This document shows, piece by piece, positions 60,998-64,000 of a stretch of DNA of 64,000 nucleotides. The notes below the pieces were generated by a model. The model searched no databases. It was not told where the DNA came from and saw only the letters and a list, made by a program, of their open reading frames with translations. Source of the DNA: Megaleporinus macrocephalus (taxonomy: Eukaryota; Chordata; Actinopteri; Characiformes; Anostomidae); contig CM038727.1 in NCBI GenBank assembly GCA_021613375.1, positions 1,740,481-1,804,480 on the forward strand, in the 5' to 3' direction. The stretch's first letter is position 1, and every line of letters starts with the position of its first letter. The position numbers were made by a program, and so were the translations under genes.

Positions 60998-61352
60998 TAC
61001 AAGATACATACTAAATATATTTATTATATTAAATTAAAAACCTTCAACATACTGTGATGTTTGTTTGTTTATAGGAAATTTCACTGCACCTGTGAGAGGA
61101 GTCTATCAGTTCACATTCTCTGCTCGTGGAACTGGTGGAAGAGGTGTAGCACTGGCCCTACATAAGAACGGGCAACACGAAGTTGGCACATATGCTGATC
61201 AATCCCAGGGCACTTTAAGTACCACTAACCGAGTCTCACTCTTACTGGATGTAGGAGACGTCGTCTGTCTGAAAGTCAGACCTAATATGTGGATATTTGA
61301 TGATTGGTTCCATCACAGCACCTTCAGTGGTCAAATGCTGTTCTCTGTTTGA

Positions 61353-62020
61353 GCAGTTCATCATTAAATGGACAATGACAGGAGTTCAGAAGATGAGATG
61401 ACCAGCACTTCTTTGTTTCTTCTTTGTTTCTCATTTGTTTCCATCTGAGAGCAGATTTCTGATGGTGTACTAGTAATACTCTGTACTCTGGAGTTGCAGT
61501 GACTAAAGGGATTAAAGGAATAAACATGTACTAAAATGTGAACTCTGTTGTGTAACCCTGGTCAGTATTAACACAGCACAGACTCGCACTGCTGAAATAC
61601 AGTACTGGTTTTAGATCATTCAGTATTTAAGGACTTTATAAAGACTAAAATCTACCAGCACCAAACTTATCAGGGTTAATAGAAAACTGACTGCTTAGAG
61701 TCACTTGTTACAGCCTCCTGATGGACCACTCTGACAGTACTTTGGTAATGTATGTAAAAATATAAACCAATAAAAGGACCAGCATTCCATCCGTCGTGCA
61801 TCATGTTTAGTCCCATCAGCAGCTCTACAAGTGGTCCAGCGTTACTTTCATTTCTATATTCTCAGTTTGCTTGTAGATCTTAATGAAACCCCCTTTTCCA
61901 CTCTATCAAAATCAGAAACACTCACAACGAGAGGAGCCTAATGATCTACAGATGTACAGCACTTATCAGCTCTTACCTCGTTAACACTGATTCGCATGCA
62001 TCAGGTTTAGCACTACTTGA
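61353..62020. other. type II 3' flank, then unassigned
   Basis: To about 61670 it matches the other type II tails. From 61671 the C1q homology stops; this is the right edge of the C1q array in the window. Confidence 0.65.
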
Positions 62021-62024
62021 GTGA

Positions 62025-62715
62025 GGTTGTAGGTGTGTTCGACTTGACACGGCGCCGCACAGCCCGATCGCCGCCTGGCTCGGTGCGTTGCATGTCGTTT
62101 AGTTTTTTTGTCTGACTTGAGTCGGCACCACCGGCGCTTCAAGGTGACATACTACGTTAACATCTCGTGACTGCGCGAGCCGAGAGACGGCTTGATGACG
62201 ACAGAGCTTAATCCTCATTGGTCAGAAGCTCCCCAGACACCTCTGATGTCCGACTCTTTCCATTGTAAAATCTATATAAAATAAATATTTATACATATAT
62301 ATCTCCTCTAAAGCTTTTTAAAGACCTCATATTTACACTAATACTATCATATGTAGTAGCAGGACAGTTCATTTTCATGCAGTGTTCAACATATTTATTT
62401 TTTCATAATTAGTATTTCACATGCTGAAGAGGCTCCAGTGCTGTAGATTTTTACTCTTAGTCTTTAAAAACACTGAAACACTATTTAGATCTATTTTAAT
62501 TTCTACTCTTTCTACTTTTCTTTCTTTCTACTGTTTTTCTACTGCGTCAACTTCGTCAGCTGTGTAAGCACAAACACTGCGAGACCCGCCATTGTTCACA
62601 TAGGCTGCATGTGGCAACTGTTCGAGTTGAGGGTCTTTTCTAACCTCCTCCCCCAACTGCGTCCGGCTGCTCTCGCTGACCACCAAGGCCAGGCGCCTCG
62701 AACAAGCCTTGTGTA
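62025..62715. mobile_element. putative GC-rich-ended MITE
   Basis: The ends are GC-rich and read as imperfect inverted repeats (GTGTTCGACTTGACACGGCG near 62035; the reverse complement near 62700 reads CTTGTTCGAGGCGCC). The interior is AT-rich and non-coding. Resembles Harbinger-like MITEs in style only. Confidence 0.35.
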
Positions 62716-62719
62716 ATCA

Positions 62720-63545
62720 GGGTCCAGTGGTGAAGTTTCCTCACTACTAAATATTCCACAGTGGACTGTCAGTGGTGTTAGAACAAAGTGGAAGTGATTG
62801 AGGACGACAGCAACTCAGACACCAAGTGGTAGAACACGTACAATGACAGAGCGGGTCAGCGGATGCTGAGGAGCGTAGTGCACAGAGGTCACCAACTTTC
62901 TACAGAGTCCATCACTACAGACCTCCAAACTTCATGTGGTCTTCAGATCAGCTCAAGAACAGAGAGTAGAGAGCTTCATGGAATGGGTCTCCATAGCCGA
63001 GCAGCTGCATCCAAACCTTACATCACCAAGAACAATGCAGAGCGTCAGATGCAGTGGAGAAAAGCACTGGACTCTAGAGTAGTGTAGACGTGTTCTCTGA
63101 AGTGACCAATCACGCTTCTCCGTCTGGAAATCCGATGGATGATTCTGGGTTTGGCGGTTGCCAGGAGAGCGTTACTTGAGCGTTGCATTGTGCCAAGTGT
63201 AAAGTTTGGTGGAGGGGGGATTATGGTGTGGGGTTGTTTTTCAGGAGGTGGGCTCGGACCCTCAGTTCCAGTGACTGGCCTGCACAGAGTCCTGAACTCA
63301 ACCTGATAGAACACCTTTGGGATGAATTACAGCGGAGACTGTGAGCCAGACCTTCTCGTCCAACATCAGATCTGACCTCACTAATGGTCTTCTGGAAGAA
63401 CGGTCCAACATTCCCATAAACACTCTCCTAAACCGTGTGGAGAGACTTCCCAGAAGAGCTAAACTGTTATAGATGCAAAGGTTGGGCCGACATCATATTA
63501 AACCCTATGGATTAAGAACGGGACACCACTCAAGTTCATATGCGA
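62720..63545 (+). pseudogene. decayed Tc1/mariner transposase
   Basis: Segments in order: VVHRGHQLSTESITTDLQTS and LHGMGLHSRAAASKPYITKN (DNA-binding part), then across shifts VPSVKFGGGGIMVWGCFSGG, then LIEHLWDELQRRL and a degraded C-terminus to about 63470. Several frameshifts and a missing middle part mean it is inactive. Confidence 0.8.
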
Positions 63546-63650
63546 GTGAAGACAGACGAGAGAATACTTGTGGCAGTGAAGTGTATGATCAATATAATAA
63601 ACAGTGGGATAATAATAGACAGTCCAGAGAAATATGCTGGTTATTGAAGG

Positions 63651-63656
63651 TTTATT
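63651..63656 (-). promoter_or_regulatory. poly(A) signal AATAAA of the KLHL10-like gene
   Basis: Minus-strand AATAAA 26 bases after the stop codon at 63682, giving a very short 3' UTR that ends near the Tc1 debris. Confidence 0.55.
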
Positions 63657-63681
63657 TATGTGTCCAGTCTCTCCAGACGGG

Positions 63682-63832
63682 CTAAATGCTGATGGAGGAG
63701 CATGTTGGTAGTTCTTGGCGGAGGCTCTGAGCATCATCCCGGGGGGCTGTGTATTCAGAGATGTTGGGCAGTCCAGAGACCACGCAGCAGCTCAGAGCAC
63801 TGCGGGAGATCTCCATGTCACGGATTCTGTAC
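63682..63832 (-). CDS. klhl10: terminal coding exon of a KLHL10-like gene
   Basis: On the minus strand a good acceptor (CTCCCTCTGTGCAG) precedes a 151-nt exon that completes one codon and then encodes 49 residues to TAG at 63684-63682. It includes RDMEISRSALSCCVVSGLPN and EYTAPRDDAQS. The SRSALSCCVV-GL-N--EY pattern is how I remember the C-terminal end of KLHL10, a Kelch/BTB adaptor for Cullin-3 ubiquitin ligase in male germ cells. The rest of the gene must lie past the right edge of the window; 63833-64000 is its intron. It is a single-copy type gene on the opposite strand and bounds the C1q array. The family assignment is from memory and another KLHL member is possible. Confidence 0.6.
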
Positions 63833-64000
63833 CTGCACAGAGGGAGAACCATATGGGCTACTGTCTCTCACTCAGTCTCACATAAACATACTTTTGTAAA
63901 CTGCAAGTGAGTTATCTAGGCCCCGCCCACAAAATGTGTTTCCTCATAGGTACAGTTTACAGAACACTGGTCCTAGTTCAACATAATAAACTGTAGAAGT

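Larger units (their letters stand above)
58608..61352 (+). pseudogene. second C1q cassette of unit F, leader and exon A missing
   Basis: Remnants in order: end of a leader coil exon (58608-58658, LRASESQTEELKKKVE), coil exon 59990-60064 (QSVNQSNMEVRFGTELEELK), and exon B 61075-61352, open with NFTAPVRGVYQFTFSARGTG and TGA at 61350. Exon A is absent: by comparison with unit C, about 970 bp (29255-30222) were deleted near 60575-60620, removing exon A and the left half of the Tc1 element. The downstream type II AATAAA (61519-61524) is intact. Close paralogue of unit C (27080-31270). Confidence 0.85.

Overview
The window looks like a stretch of teleost fish genome. It has spliced genes with GT-AG introns, AATAAA signals, fish-type Tc1, Gypsy, L2-like and MITE repeats, large minisatellites and an assembly gap of exactly 1000 N. 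A characiform or catfish-like ostariophysan is a guess from the repeats and cannot be settled here. The main content is a tandem cluster of secreted C1q-domain (C1q-like / cerebellin-like) genes, all on the + strand. The cluster is heavily invaded and rearranged by transposons.

Each unit has the same plan. A leader exon encodes a signal peptide, one Cys and the start of a coiled coil. One to three small phase-1 coiled-coil exons follow. The C1q domain is then split over exon A (132 nt) and exon B (normally 278 nt, ending in the stop codon). Six leader exons (7471, 20508, 26868, about 36049, 45755, 55497), eight A exons (one inverted and truncated) and eleven B exons (two are fragments) are visible. 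Three genes read intact from ATG to stop: 7471-10323 (317 aa), 20508-22820 (265 aa) and 55497-58061 (271 aa). Others are damaged: 25348-25850 (stop plus frameshift), 26868-30946 (38-nt deletion in the leader), about 36049-36594 (frameshifts, C1q exons lost in the gap), 45755-50996 (net 10-nt loss in exon A) and 58608-61352 (leader mostly gone, exon A deleted). An intact A+B cassette with no leader lies at 13939-14441, and a lone B exon at 33693-33967. Three kinds of 3' flank (types I, II, III) and two kinds of core promoter (P1, P2) show that leaders and domain cassettes have been shuffled.

Layout. 1-8250 is one copy of a segmental duplication whose mate is about 38870-46110. 7471-14641 holds C1q unit A and the headless cassette, separated by a dead Gypsy pol and a 1.4-kb minisatellite. 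15586-19145 is satellite-rich: telomere-like repeat, 37-bp repeat and CA repeat. 20431-25850 is unit B. 26836-33967 is unit C. 35980-40011 is unit D, containing the gap. 45678-50996 is unit E. 53000-53900 is an orphan promoter joined to an inverted C1q piece. 55400-61352 is unit F with a second, broken cassette. 61353-63545 is transposon debris. At 63682-63832, on the minus strand, is the terminal coding exon of a KLHL10-like gene, which marks the edge of the cluster.

How the genes may work together is inference. The products would be secreted, trimerise through the coiled coil and bind ligands through the C1q heads. Exon B combines near-invariant blocks with short highly divergent segments, as expected for diversified recognition proteins. 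An HNF1-like element next to the TATA box of most leaders suggests liver-type expression.
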